The notes under the pieces are model-generated. The model was not told the DNA's origin. It worked only from the letters and a program-made list of their open reading frames with translations, and did not search any database. Below, one piece after another: positions 56,122 to 64,000 of a DNA stretch of 64,000 nt. Source of the stretch: JAKFWF01 sp963741505 (lineage in GTDB: Bacteria > Pseudomonadota > Alphaproteobacteria > Rhizobiales > Hyphomicrobiaceae); NCBI GenBank assembly GCA_963741505.1, contig CAVUIJ010000013.1, positions 1-64,000 of the forward strand, in the 5' to 3' direction. Position numbers and translations under genes: made by a program. Every line of letters starts with the position of its first letter. Within the stretch, counting starts at the first letter, position 1.

Positions 56122-56712
56122 TCAGGATTGCCGCGCCGACCCGCGCGTCAATTCAATGAAGGAGCAGGCGTAGTTGTTGATGTAGATTTCGAACCAGGCC
56201 GAATAGGCGTCGGGCCGTGACTTCAGATCCTGCCGGATGTCGCCCAATGACTGCCAGCGCCATGCCACGACCTCGCGCGGATCGGGTGCCGGGTCGCGAT
56301 CGCAGATGCCGCCGAACACGTGCACGAATTCATTCTCGATCAGGCCGTTGGCGAGCTGCGCTCGATAGGCGGTTGCGAACATCGGCTGCAGCGCGCAGGC
56401 GATCCCCATCTCCTCGCCCAACCGACGATACGCCGCCGCATCGACGGCCTCGCCTGGATATGGATGACTGCAGCAGGTGTTCGTCCAGAGCCCACCGGAA
56501 TGATACTTGCCGGGCGCGCGCTGTTGCATCAGCAGTTCGCCCTCGCGGTTGGCGACGACAACGGAAATCGCCAGGTGCTTGAGGCCGCGGACGTGCGCCT
56601 CGATCTTCGGCGCGACGCCTATCGGCCGGCCGCCATCGTCGACCAGAACGAGCGGAACGTCAGCGTCGGACGTCGATCTCGAAACGGGCACGCCAGAGCT
56701 TCCTTTGGCCAT
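56122..56712 (-). CDS. idi: Isopentenyl-diphosphate delta-isomerase, type 1
   Basis: 196 residues of the Nudix-fold type 1 enzyme, which interconverts IPP and DMAPP for isoprenoids (quinones, carotenoids, hopanoids). The active-site Cys is in W-T-N-T-C-C-S-H-P (~residue 81), and the metal-binding Nudix helix is R-R-L-G-E-E-M-G-I, followed by E-N-E-F-V-H-V-F. Length and motifs are complete. Same strand as and directly upstream of the paaG-like gene (24 bases), perhaps co-transcribed. Having idi is optional in bacteria with the MEP pathway; it is often seen where carotenoids or bacteriochlorophyll are made. Confidence 0.93.
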   Translation of the reverse strand: MAKGSSGVPVSRSTSDADVPLVLVDDGGRPIGVAPKIEAHVRGLKHLAISVVVANREGELLMQQRAPGKYHSGGLWTNTCCSHPYPGEAVDAAAYRRLGEEMGIACALQPMFATAYRAQLANGLIENEFVHVFGGICDRDPAPDPREVVAWRWQSLGDIRQDLKSRPDAYSAWFEIYINNYACSFIELTRGSARQS

Positions 56713-56896
56713 AACCGGTGCAGTCCGAAGGCGGCTCGCACAGGCCCCCGCCGTCGGCGCTCACTGCCTGCACCTGCTATTATGCACGTTAGATAGCCGT
56801 AGCGCCTGCCGCAAGGTTCAAGGCAGGCGCAAACACCGAGGCGTAGGCAAAATCGATTTTGTCGCTGCGCTGCGGCTTGAAACGGCGACGCCGATG

Positions 56897-59129
56897 CTAC
56901 TTTCGGACCGCATCGTAGACGCCATCCCAATCGGCTGGCGGCGGATTGTCGCCGAATTCGGCGATGCGTGCCTCATAGACCGACAATAGGCCATCCAGTC
57001 CGATTTTTCGCGCAGCCGTCGCGCTCGCCAGAACCGCGCGCGCCTTGTCCCAGCGCTGTGCGCGATAAGCTGCGATGAGGGAAGCGATCTCGCGCGAGGC
57101 ATCAACGAAATCGGCGTCCGTCCTCAACGCATCGTCGCCCAGCAATGCGAAACAGCTGGCCGGCAGCGACTTGCCCTTGACCCTGATCTGATCCACCTCG
57201 ATCAACGCAAAGCGGTCGGCAACCTGGGCAGCGGTCTCGGCGCCGATCAGCGTCGTGACACGATACTCCTTGGTTTGGCCTTCCAGCCGCGACGCAACGT
57301 TGACGTTGTCGCCCAGCACCGAATAGTCGAAGCGGACATCCGATCCCATGTTGCCGACCACGCACAGGCCGGTGTTCATGCCGATGCCGATCTTGAGCGG
57401 AATGTGGGTGCGCCCCTCCGCTTGCGCTGCGGCCGCGAGCTCGCCATTGAGCACGGCGAGCCGGTGCAGGATTTCCAAGGCGGCGCTGCACGCGTGGGCG
57501 GCATGATCCTTGTCGTCGAGCGGCGCATTCCAGAACGCCATCACGGCGTCGCCCATGTACTTGTCGATGGTGCCGCGGGTTTCAATGATTGCCCGCGAGA
57601 TCGGGGTCAGGAACCGGTTCATCAGCCGGGTCAGGCCCTGCGGATCGTCGCGGTAGGTCTCTGATATGGCGGTGAAGCCGCGCACGTCGCTGAACAGAAT
57701 GGTCAGCTCGCGGCTCTCGCCGCCGAGCGAAAGCCGGTCGGGATGCTCGGCGAGCTGCTCGACCATGGCCGGGTCGAGGTAGCGCGAGAAGGCATCGCGG
57801 ATCGCCTGCTTGCTGCGCTCCTCCTGCCGGTAGTTCATGAAGGTGACCGCGCCGAACACCGCGAAGCTGGTGCCCAGTGGATAGAGCGTATCGAACATCA
57901 TGTGATGCTGCACGAACAAGTACCAGCCGCCCGCCACGGTGGCAGCCGCCAACAGCGCACCGAAACCGAGGGCGCGCACGGCGCCGAGAATCGGCATCAG
58001 TGCGATCATCAGCAGCGACAGCACCGCTGCCGCCACCATCTCGGCACCGAGGGCATATTGCGGTCGCTGCAGCCAGTTCTTCGACAGGATCGTCTCCAGC
58101 AGCTGAGCGTGGATCTCGACACCGGGCATGTTGGGCGTCAACGGCGTCGCACGCAGGTCGCCCAACCCGATCGCCGAGGTTCCGATCAGGATCGAGATGC
58201 CCCGCCAGCCGCCCCTTCGCAAGGTTGCCGGACAGAACGTCGGATGCCGACACGAACCGCGCCGGGTCGTGCGCGGTGTAGTTTATCCAGACGCGGCCAT
58301 TACGGTCGGTCGGCACTTCGACGCCACCAACAACGACGCTGGCGATGCCGGCCGCATTCGATTTGATCGCGAATGCGTCCTGGCCGGTGGCGACCCGCAG
58401 CAGTTCGACCGCCAGGCCAGGATGCAGCTGCCCCTCAATAACAGAGGCAAGCGGAACCCGGCGCACGATGCCGTCGAATTCGTTGCGTACCGAGAACAAG
58501 CCGCGGCCCGTCGCGGCATCCTCCAGAACGGCGATGTTGCGCAGCAAGCTTGTGAACCCGTCGAGGTACCGCGACGGATCGCCACCGATGGTGGCCACTG
58601 GTGTTTGCGGTGCCTGACGGCGGGCTTCGCCGGCGGCCTTGGTCGCCAGGCCGACCTGACCTAGCACGACGCGGGCGCGTTTCAGCGCCTTGGCCATCAG
58701 TTCGTCATTGCTGGCTTTCGATTTCAGTTCATCACGGACGCTGAGCGACAGATCGAGGGCGATATCGGCATAGTGGCCGGGCGACAGCCGGTCAGGCTCC
58801 GCAAACACCATGTCGAAGGCGATGGCGACGGCACCTTCGGCCCTCAGCCGGTCGATCAGGTCGGCGACTAGCGTGCGTGGCCAGGGCCATTGCCCGAGCT
58901 TGGCAAGGCTCTTCTCGTCGAGATCGACGATTGCGACCGGGAGCGTGGTCTGCTGCCGCGGCTTGAGCTGCTGGTAGACGTCGAAGGTGCGCAGCTGCAG
59001 CCATTCGAGGACACCCGGATCGAAGACCTTGATCGTAAGTGCGGCTACGAGCACGCCGAGACCGACCAGCCGCGCCACACCGAAGCCGCGACCGAGCGTG
59101 CGCAACACGGTTGCGATCCCCCCTTGCAC
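56897..59129 (-). CDS. CHASE2-domain adenylate/guanylate cyclase, frameshift at ~58205
   Basis: About 740 residues. GTG start at 59129. One N-terminal helix, a large periplasmic CHASE2 sensor (~40-340: F-D-V-Y-Q-Q-L-K-P-R, V-A-I-V-D-L-D-E-K-S-L, W-P-W-P-R, F-D-M-V-F-A-E-P-D), then three membrane helices and a class III cyclase domain (L-F-S-D-V-R-G-F-T-A-I-S-E, I-D-K-Y-M-G-D-A-V-M-A-F-W, I-G-I-G-M-N-T-G). The two metal Asp are in F-S-D and Y-M-G-D, so it should be active. A G-run around 58195-58215 breaks the frame between sensor and helices (N-L-A-K-G to G-I-S-I-L-I-G-T-S-A). Makes cAMP or cGMP in response to an outside signal; next to the adhesin gene. Confidence 0.82.
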
Positions 59130-61528
59130 GGATCAGGTGACCGCCAACGTGAGCTGCCGAGCTGCGCGTGGTCGAACACCACCGCGATGACGTCGCCGGC
59201 GCTGGTGCCGAGCGCATGATGGTCGGCGCCGGCGGTGCCGGTGATGGTCGCGATCTGGACTGGCGCATTCGAACCTTTGCCATCCGCATCGACGGAAACG
59301 GCGACGCTACCGTCGGACTGCTGCACCGCCGTGACGTAATTTCCGACATTCCCATTGGATACGTGCGCCCCGACCGAAGCCAGAATATCCGACACGTCGA
59401 TGCGGTTCGCGGCGCCGTCGAAGTAGCTCAGGATGTCGACTGCGTATTTCGAACCGAGCGCCACGTCGGCGCCGAAAGCAACGGTGGTGATGTTGGCATA
59501 GGTCGGGCTCGAAAGATCGATCACTTCGACGGTAGAACCTAGGCCGGTGAAGGTGGTGCTGGGGCTGAGGCTGGAGAGGCTTGCGCTCACAATGGTGCTC
59601 GACGAATGATGGTCCTCACCAATTTCGATTGTGATCTTATCTGTGTCTGTGAGTGGGCCACCGGCGCCACTGTTTCCTAGGTCGCTAGTAGTGATGATGA
59701 GTTGATCGTTGTGGCCCTCGTTATCGCCTTCATCATGACCTTGAGAATTGCTCGTGTAGTTCAGCCCTTCGAGAGCCGCGTTGATGTCGGATTGTGAGCC
59801 GGTTAGCGTGACCGTGGCAGTGGCGTTGCCGTCAATTGCCACACCAACAGTGTTAGGGTCGACGTTGAGAATGCCGTGTTTGACCGTCAATGTTACCCGT
59901 ATGTCGGCGTCGCCGGCATCACTGTCGAAAACGCTGATCGCATTGCCGTTCGACGTTGAAAATATCAGCGACGAATGATCGTCAGCAACATGTTGATTGG
60001 CAGTTGGCACCGTGTTGATGGGCGCGTCGTTGGTTCCGGCGACGTTGATCGCCACCGTCACATTCGAAGAGGTTAGCGTGCCGTCGCTCGCCCGGTAGAC
60101 GAAGCTGTCGGTGCCGTTGAAGTTGGCAGCGGGCGTATAGGTGAACGAACCGTCGGGATTCAGCGCCAGAGTGCCGTGGGCCGTTGTCGAAACCAACTGT
60201 GCCGTCAGTGCGTTGCCATCGACATCGGTGTCGCCGAACAGCACGCCGTTTGCGTTCGTCACGATTAGAGCCGTGTCCTCAGTCGCTGTATACGGGCCGT
60301 CCGCATCCGCAACCGGTGCGTCGTTGGTCCCTTTGATCGTGATCACCAAGTTCGCCGGCGTCGAGGTCGCAGCTTTCTCGTCCGTTGCCGTGAACGGGAT
60401 GGTCAGAACCAGGGGCTCGCCATCTTTCAGCGAGTCGTAGCTCGACGCGTCGAAGGTGTAGCTACCGTCCGAATGAAAAGTCAGGCCCGTTGGCGGTGAA
60501 CCCACCAGTGCAAAGGTCAGCGTCGCCGTCTCGCCCGCATCGGCGTCCGTGCCGGTCACGCTGCCATAGATCGTCGCGTCCTCGGCTACCGAGTTGACCG
60601 CCGCAGTCGCAACCGGCGTGTCGTTGGTCCCGTTGATCGTGATCACCAGGTTGGCCGGTGCCGAGACGGCGCCGTTCTCGTCCGTCGCCGTGAACGGAAT
60701 CGTCAGAACCAGCGGCTCGTCATCGTTCAGCGAGTTGTAGCTCGACGCATCGAAGGTGTAGCTGCCGTCCGAATGGAGCGTCAGGCCCGTTGGCGGCGAA
60801 CCCACCAGTGCAAAGGTCAGCGTCGCCGTCTCGCCCGCATCGGCGTCCGTGCCGCTCACGCTGCCATAGATCGAGGCATCCTCGTCCACCGCCGCCACCG
60901 CCGCGCTCGCGACAGGAGTGTCATTCGTCCCGGTGATCGTGATCACCAAGTTCGCCGGCGTCGAGGTCGCAGCGTTCTCGTCCGTTGCCGTGAACGGGAT
61001 GGTCAGAACCAGGGGCTCGCCATCTTTCAGCGAGTTGTAGCTCGACGCATCGAAGGTGTAGCTACCGTCCGAATGAAAAGTCAGGCCCGTTGGCGGTGAA
61101 CCCACCAGTGCAAAGGTCAGCGTCGCCGTCTCGCCCGCATCGGCGTCCGTGCCGGTCACGCTGCCGGAGATCGTCGCGTCCTCGGCTACCGAGTTGACCG
61201 CCGCAGCCGCAACAGGCCCATCGTTGCTGCCCTTGATGTTCACCGTCACCGTCGTCCGTGTGCCGTCGATTGCCGACACCGAGAAGTTGTCGGTCAGTGT
61301 GTCAGTAGTGTTGAGTTCGTTGAAGGCCGAGTCCGCCGTGTAGGTCCACACACCGTTTGCGTCGATCGAGAACGTGCCGTGCAGCCCATGCGTGCCGGCC
61401 TGCGCGACAAAGTGTGGATCGCTGTCCACGTCACTGATCGTCAAGACGCCGTTGGTGCTGATCGCAGCCGCTGTGTTCGCCTCGGTCAGGTTCCTGATAT
61501 CCGATGACAACACCGCCGCATCGTTCAC
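59045..61528 (-). CDS. Giant FecR/VCBS adhesin, C-terminal half (VCBS/cadherin-like repeats)
   Basis: 827 residues continuing the protein that starts at 63068; joined by a frameshift near 61520-61540 (T-F-V-T-I-E to A-V-N-D-A-A-V). It is a string of ~100-residue beta-sandwich repeats, each with D-A-G-E-T-A-T-L-T-F-A-L-V and Y-T-F-D-A-S-S-Y, then I-T-G-T-N-D-T-P-V at the join: VCBS/cadherin-like (Ig-fold) units. Later units carry G-T-D-S-F-V-Y-R-A-S-D-G-T-L and a bacterial-Ig-like tail. The last ~25 residues overlap the cyclase start. An earlier end at 59133 in another frame (L-T-L-A-V-T) is more natural, so a further indel is likely. Surface adhesin or biofilm protein by analogy. Confidence 0.75.
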   Translation of the reverse strand: MNDAAVLSSDIRNLTEANTAAAISTNGVLTISDVDSDPHFVAQAGTHGLHGTFSIDANGVWTYTADSAFNELNTTDTLTDNFSVSAIDGTRTTVTVNIKGSNDGPVAAAAVNSVAEDATISGSVTGTDADAGETATLTFALVGSPPTGLTFHSDGSYTFDASSYNSLKDGEPLVLTIPFTATDENAATSTPANLVITITGTNDTPVASAAVAAVDEDASIYGSVSGTDADAGETATLTFALVGSPPTGLTLHSDGSYTFDASSYNSLNDDEPLVLTIPFTATDENGAVSAPANLVITINGTNDTPVATAAVNSVAEDATIYGSVTGTDADAGETATLTFALVGSPPTGLTFHSDGSYTFDASSYDSLKDGEPLVLTIPFTATDEKAATSTPANLVITIKGTNDAPVADADGPYTATEDTALIVTNANGVLFGDTDVDGNALTAQLVSTTAHGTLALNPDGSFTYTPAANFNGTDSFVYRASDGTLTSSNVTVAINVAGTNDAPINTVPTANQHVADDHSSLIFSTSNGNAISVFDSDAGDADIRVTLTVKHGILNVDPNTVGVAIDGNATATVTLTGSQSDINAALEGLNYTSNSQGHDEGDNEGHNDQLIITTSDLGNSGAGGPLTDTDKITIEIGEDHHSSSTIVSASLSSLSPSTTFTGLGSTVEVIDLSSPTYANITTVAFGADVALGSKYAVDILSYFDGAANRIDVSDILASVGAHVSNGNVGNYVTAVQQSDGSVAVSVDADGKGSNAPVQIATITGTAGADHHALGTSAGDVIAVVFDHAQLGSSRWRSPDPCKGGSQPCCARSVAASVWRGWSVSACS
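60301..61200. repeat. Three tandem 300-bp repeats in the adhesin gene
   Basis: Three consecutive units of exactly 300 bases (60301, 60601, 60901) are nearly identical. For example, a ~65-base block from TCAGGCCCGTTGGCGG recurs at 60481, 60781 and 61081. A fourth, diverged unit begins at 61201. Each encodes one ~100-residue VCBS repeat. High identity suggests recent duplication or gene conversion. Confidence 0.85.
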
Positions 61529-63068
61529 CGCGCTCGATGGTGACGAACGTGGTCGCGGTCGCGGTCTGGCCGTCGATCGACATCACCGTCACCATCGATC
61601 GTCGCGTACGTCGGTCGAGGGGTTGTCGCTGTCGTTGACGAACGCGGATCGCCTGGATCGCGGCGATGTAGTCGGCGGCGCTCGCCACGCCACTGAGGAT
61701 GATGTTACCTTGGAGGGTGACCGTGAGCGTGATGCCCGGCGGCAGCGTCCCGAACTCCAGACTATCGCCCTCCAGCTGGTTCTGCAGCACGATGGTGGCA
61801 CCGGACAGCTGCGTGGCATTCGTGGGTATGATGATCTGCGGCGCGGTGGCTACCGGCAAACCGTCGGCGTTTTCGACAAACGTCGCCTGGCGGTTGACGC
61901 CTGGTGTCGCGATATCGAGATCGAGGCCGAGCGGCCCACCGACAATCACCTGTTGCAGCAGCACATCCTGGTACGGCGTTGTGCCATCGCCGAAGGGATC
62001 GTGTCGCTCGATCACAGTGTTGTCGAGCAGCTGCGTCGCGGCCAGCTCCTTGAGATTGGTCACCGCGAAGGCGTATTGGAATCCGCCCGACGACTGGCCC
62101 TTGCCGGTGGCGTTGGCGTGCTCGTTGGGCGACGGTATGTCGCCACGCTGGCCGATCAGCGAGTGGATCTGGTAGGCGGGCGCGATGATCTGCTGGTCGG
62201 ATTGCAGATCGGTGGCCGACTTGGTGACGACATCGAAGCTTACCGCATTGGAGATGCGGACCACCACGTCAGGGCTGGCGACCGTGGTCTGCAGCCCCGA
62301 CGGGAGGGTGAGCGTATAGCTGCCGACCTGGCCGGCTTGGCCGGCTTGCGCGGGATCGGCTGCGATCGAGAATTCGCCGTAGCCATTGACCAGCGACAGG
62401 TTCTGGACGATCGGCGTCGTGCCGCGGATGCCCATGGTCGCGACCGGCGTCGTGACGGCAATCGTGCCCGTCTTGGCGACCTGGCCGGTGATGAAGACGA
62501 ATGTCCCCTGCACCAGATTGACGGCCATCGAGTTGTCGGTGCGGGCGGGATCATAAACAAGTTCATTCATGACCATGCGGGCGCCGGCCGACAGCGAAAA
62601 CACCGTGTTGTCGCGCAGTATGATGCCGAGGCTGCTGCCGGCACCGGTCTCGATGAGATCGCCCTGGAACACCGGCTCGCCGCTGCCAAGCGACTGCGAG
62701 GCACCGCCACGCTGCACAGTCGCGGTGCCGGAAAGGCTCCGCACCGTTCCGATCTCTATCGGGCCGCTGCCGCCTGCCTGCGCCACCTGCCAGGGCGAAT
62801 CCTGGCCAGCGAGGGAGCGCACCAGCTCGGGCCCCAGCCGCGCTCCGTCCGGCGACAGCAATGTTGCGCCATGTTCACGCGCGAAATAATCGGGCAACAA
62901 CGCGTGCCGACCCTCACTCTCGATATGAAGATCGGGGCCGACCCGCTTGAAAGTCCCGGTAAACAGCAGCTGCGCATCAGGAACGACAATGGCATTGCTG
63001 CCGTGAGCTTCGAGTACATAATCGACCGCTGCAGTACCGATCGGATCTTGGAACTGGACCCGCGACAT
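61431..63068 (-). CDS. Giant FecR/VCBS adhesin, N-terminal half (FecR-like domain)
   Basis: The ATG at 63068 starts a protein of about 1,300 residues in all. No classical signal peptide is seen (M-S-R-V-Q-F-Q-D-P-I-G), consistent with type I secretion by a C-terminal signal. Residues ~105-215 form a FecR-like domain (V-R-S-L-S-G-T-A-T-V-Q-R-G, G-D-L-I-E-T-G-A-G-S-S-L-G-I-I-L-R-D-N-T-V-F-S-L-S, G-I-R-G-T-T). Such FecR-containing repeat proteins are common next to CHASE2 cyclases in Hyphomicrobiales. After I-A-A-I-Q-A-I-R (~61645) a short stretch reads better in another frame (F-V-N-D-S-D-N-P-S-T-D-V-R), returning at V-T-V-M-S-I-D-G, so a compensating pair of indels is likely before the main break at ~61530. 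Confidence 0.75.
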   Translation of the reverse strand: MSRVQFQDPIGTAAVDYVLEAHGSNAIVVPDAQLLFTGTFKRVGPDLHIESEGRHALLPDYFAREHGATLLSPDGARLGPELVRSLAGQDSPWQVAQAGGSGPIEIGTVRSLSGTATVQRGGASQSLGSGEPVFQGDLIETGAGSSLGIILRDNTVFSLSAGARMVMNELVYDPARTDNSMAVNLVQGTFVFITGQVAKTGTIAVTTPVATMGIRGTTPIVQNLSLVNGYGEFSIAADPAQAGQAGQVGSYTLTLPSGLQTTVASPDVVVRISNAVSFDVVTKSATDLQSDQQIIAPAYQIHSLIGQRGDIPSPNEHANATGKGQSSGGFQYAFAVTNLKELAATQLLDNTVIERHDPFGDGTTPYQDVLLQQVIVGGPLGLDLDIATPGVNRQATFVENADGLPVATAPQIIIPTNATQLSGATIVLQNQLEGDSLEFGTLPPGITLTVTLQGNIILSGVASAADYIAAIQAIRVRQRQRQPLDRRTRRSMVTVMSIDGQTATATTFVTIERGERCGGVVIGYQEPDRGEHSGCDQHQRRLDDQ

Positions 63069-63425
63069 ACGCGTCTCCCCCTACGCAACAACGAACAAAA
63101 TCATTCAGATCACGGTCTCAATCGAACCATCAGCACAAATCATGCCGTCCGAAGGGCATCTGGCGAAGCCGAGCCTCCGAACCGGCTAAGTCCCCCCAGC
63201 GGTTAATGTGCCCTCGTCGATTCATTCAAACGGTTCGTTGGATTTTCGACAGCCTTCTTAACCATTTTCCACAGCCATCCGATGCCGAAGAGGCACATCT
63301 TTCCAACCATTGCATCATACGTTCAATTAATTGAATTGTAACCTTTGTTTTTTTCGGCGACGTAGGATTCCGGCGTGTATGACTAATCACATTCCGGGCG
63401 GGCTGGTTCTCGACAGGCATTTATC
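63069..63425. promoter_or_regulatory. AT-rich divergent regulatory region, adhesin/TolC
   Basis: 357 bases between the adhesin (minus) and the TolC-type gene (plus), much more AT-rich than the surroundings around 63,230-63,400. A perfect 14-base palindrome, TTCAATTAATTGAA, lies at 63322-63335, followed by a T-run (~63350). These are good candidates for a regulator site shared by both genes. No gene supported. Confidence 0.45.
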
Positions 63426-64000
63426 ATGGCGATTCGATTGAGCATTGCGGCGGGTTGCGCGCTCGGCTTGTGGGCTGCGCTCGGCACTGTTGCTGCCGAA
63501 CCACTCAAGTCGGCCATCGCCAAGGCCGTGCGAAATCATCCGCAGATCCAGGAAGCCGGCGCCAACCGCCGCGCCGTGGACGAGGAACTGAACCAGGCGC
63601 GCGGTCTCTATCTGCCGCGCCTCGATCTCGAGGCATCGGCAGGATTTGGCTACAATCATCGCCCCGGCGCCGACCATAAATCAGGACAGCCGCTGGGGCG
63701 ATACCGCTGGGCTCGTGACCCGCTATACGCTGTTTGATGGCGGCTTTCGTAGCGCCGAGGTCGACAAGCAGTCGGCGCGGGTCGGCGGCGCGGCGTTGCG
63801 CGTCCGTGAGCGGTCGGAATTGATCGCTCTGGAGACGCTGCAGGCCTATCTCGATGTCGCCCGCTTCCACAGCATACTGCGGGCATCCGACGAGAACATC
63901 CGCGTCCATCGCGAGCTGCTCGGCCTCGTCGACGTCCGCGTTCGTGGCGGCACCTCGACACAGGGCGAGGGCTTGCTGGCGCAGGAGCGGGTGCTCGCCG
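63426..64000 (+). CDS. TolC-family outer-membrane efflux protein, N-terminal part (frameshift at ~63685; runs off edge)
   Basis: Start of a TolC-type protein: signal peptide (S-I-A-A-G-C-A-L-G-L-W-A-A-L-G-T-V-A-A), then P-L-K-S-A-I-A-K-A-V-R-N-H-P-Q-I-Q-E-A and Q-A-R-G-L-Y-L-P-R-L-D-L-E-A-S-A-G, the classic opening of the family. Near 63685 the frame shifts; it continues as D-S-R-W-G-D-T-A-G-L-V-T-R-Y-T-L-F-D-G-G-F-R-S-A, with the T-L-F-D-G-G-x-R hallmark, to the window edge. TolC trimers form the outer-membrane exit channel of type I secretion and efflux pumps. Its place opposite the giant adhesin suggests it exports that protein; ABC and membrane-fusion genes would be expected to the right. 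Confidence 0.82.

Noticed and set aside
61374..63206. 610-codon plus-strand frame opposite the adhesin
   Set aside because: Antisense to the FecR-like domain and rich in Arg/Asp; no start signal or motif.

Overview
The window looks like chromosome of a GC-rich alphaproteobacterium, most likely a Hyphomicrobiales (Rhizobiales) member. This rests on family resemblance and gene order only: proS next to lolCD, an ethylmalonyl-CoA pathway dehydrogenase, a Tad-type pilus protein, a CHASE2 adenylate cyclase and a FecR/VCBS adhesin beside a TolC-type protein. No rRNA is present; the only RNA gene found is a tRNA-Ser(GCT) at 8287-8377.

Layout. (1) 1-8280 is an accessory island of remnants: an Mrr-like nuclease fragment, an XRE regulator, a decayed unknown gene, a DUF1186/SEC-C protein, a HigBA-like toxin-antitoxin pair with a visible operator, a headless TOTE-type helicase and a headless, frameshifted serine recombinase. 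It ends at the 3' side of the tRNA-Ser. (2) 8.7-39.9 kb is ordinary chromosome: GYF protein, ABC-F ATPase, YihY protein, HhH protein, methylsuccinyl-CoA dehydrogenase, three small exported proteins, a methyltransferase, an EamA exporter, a PLP enzyme, TTC38-like and SDR proteins, a Tad protein, a SYLF protein, a MurA with Asp in place of the catalytic Cys, proS-lolC-lolD, a phosphomannomutase, a pentapeptide membrane protein, dusA with a TauE-type permease and a thioredoxin, and an orphan molybdenum hydroxylase. (3) 40.0-55.3 kb is the most unusual part, a multihaem electron-transfer island. It has a ~980-residue exported protein with 38 intact CXXCH motifs, coupled to an outer-membrane beta-barrel with an N-terminal periplasmic part; a subtilase; an ECF sigma/anti-sigma pair; an 18-haem cytochrome with a dihaem cytochrome-b membrane partner; a divergent membrane-anchored 4Fe-4S/FAD/NAD(P) oxidoreductase; and a Sel1/ankyrin protein. 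The simplest reading is a route from NAD(P)H or quinol, through the inner membrane and periplasm, to the outer membrane, under its own sigma factor. (4) 55.3-64 kb holds paaG-like and idi genes, a CHASE2 adenylate cyclase, a giant FecR/VCBS repeat protein and, divergently, the start of a TolC-type outer-membrane protein, which suggests type I secretion of an adhesin.

Caution on quality. More than a dozen single-base frame breaks cut otherwise well-conserved genes, including the essential lolC. Most are probably sequencing or assembly indels rather than real pseudogenes, so frameshifted genes are given as whole loci with the break positions stated. The decay in the 1-8 kb island may be real.
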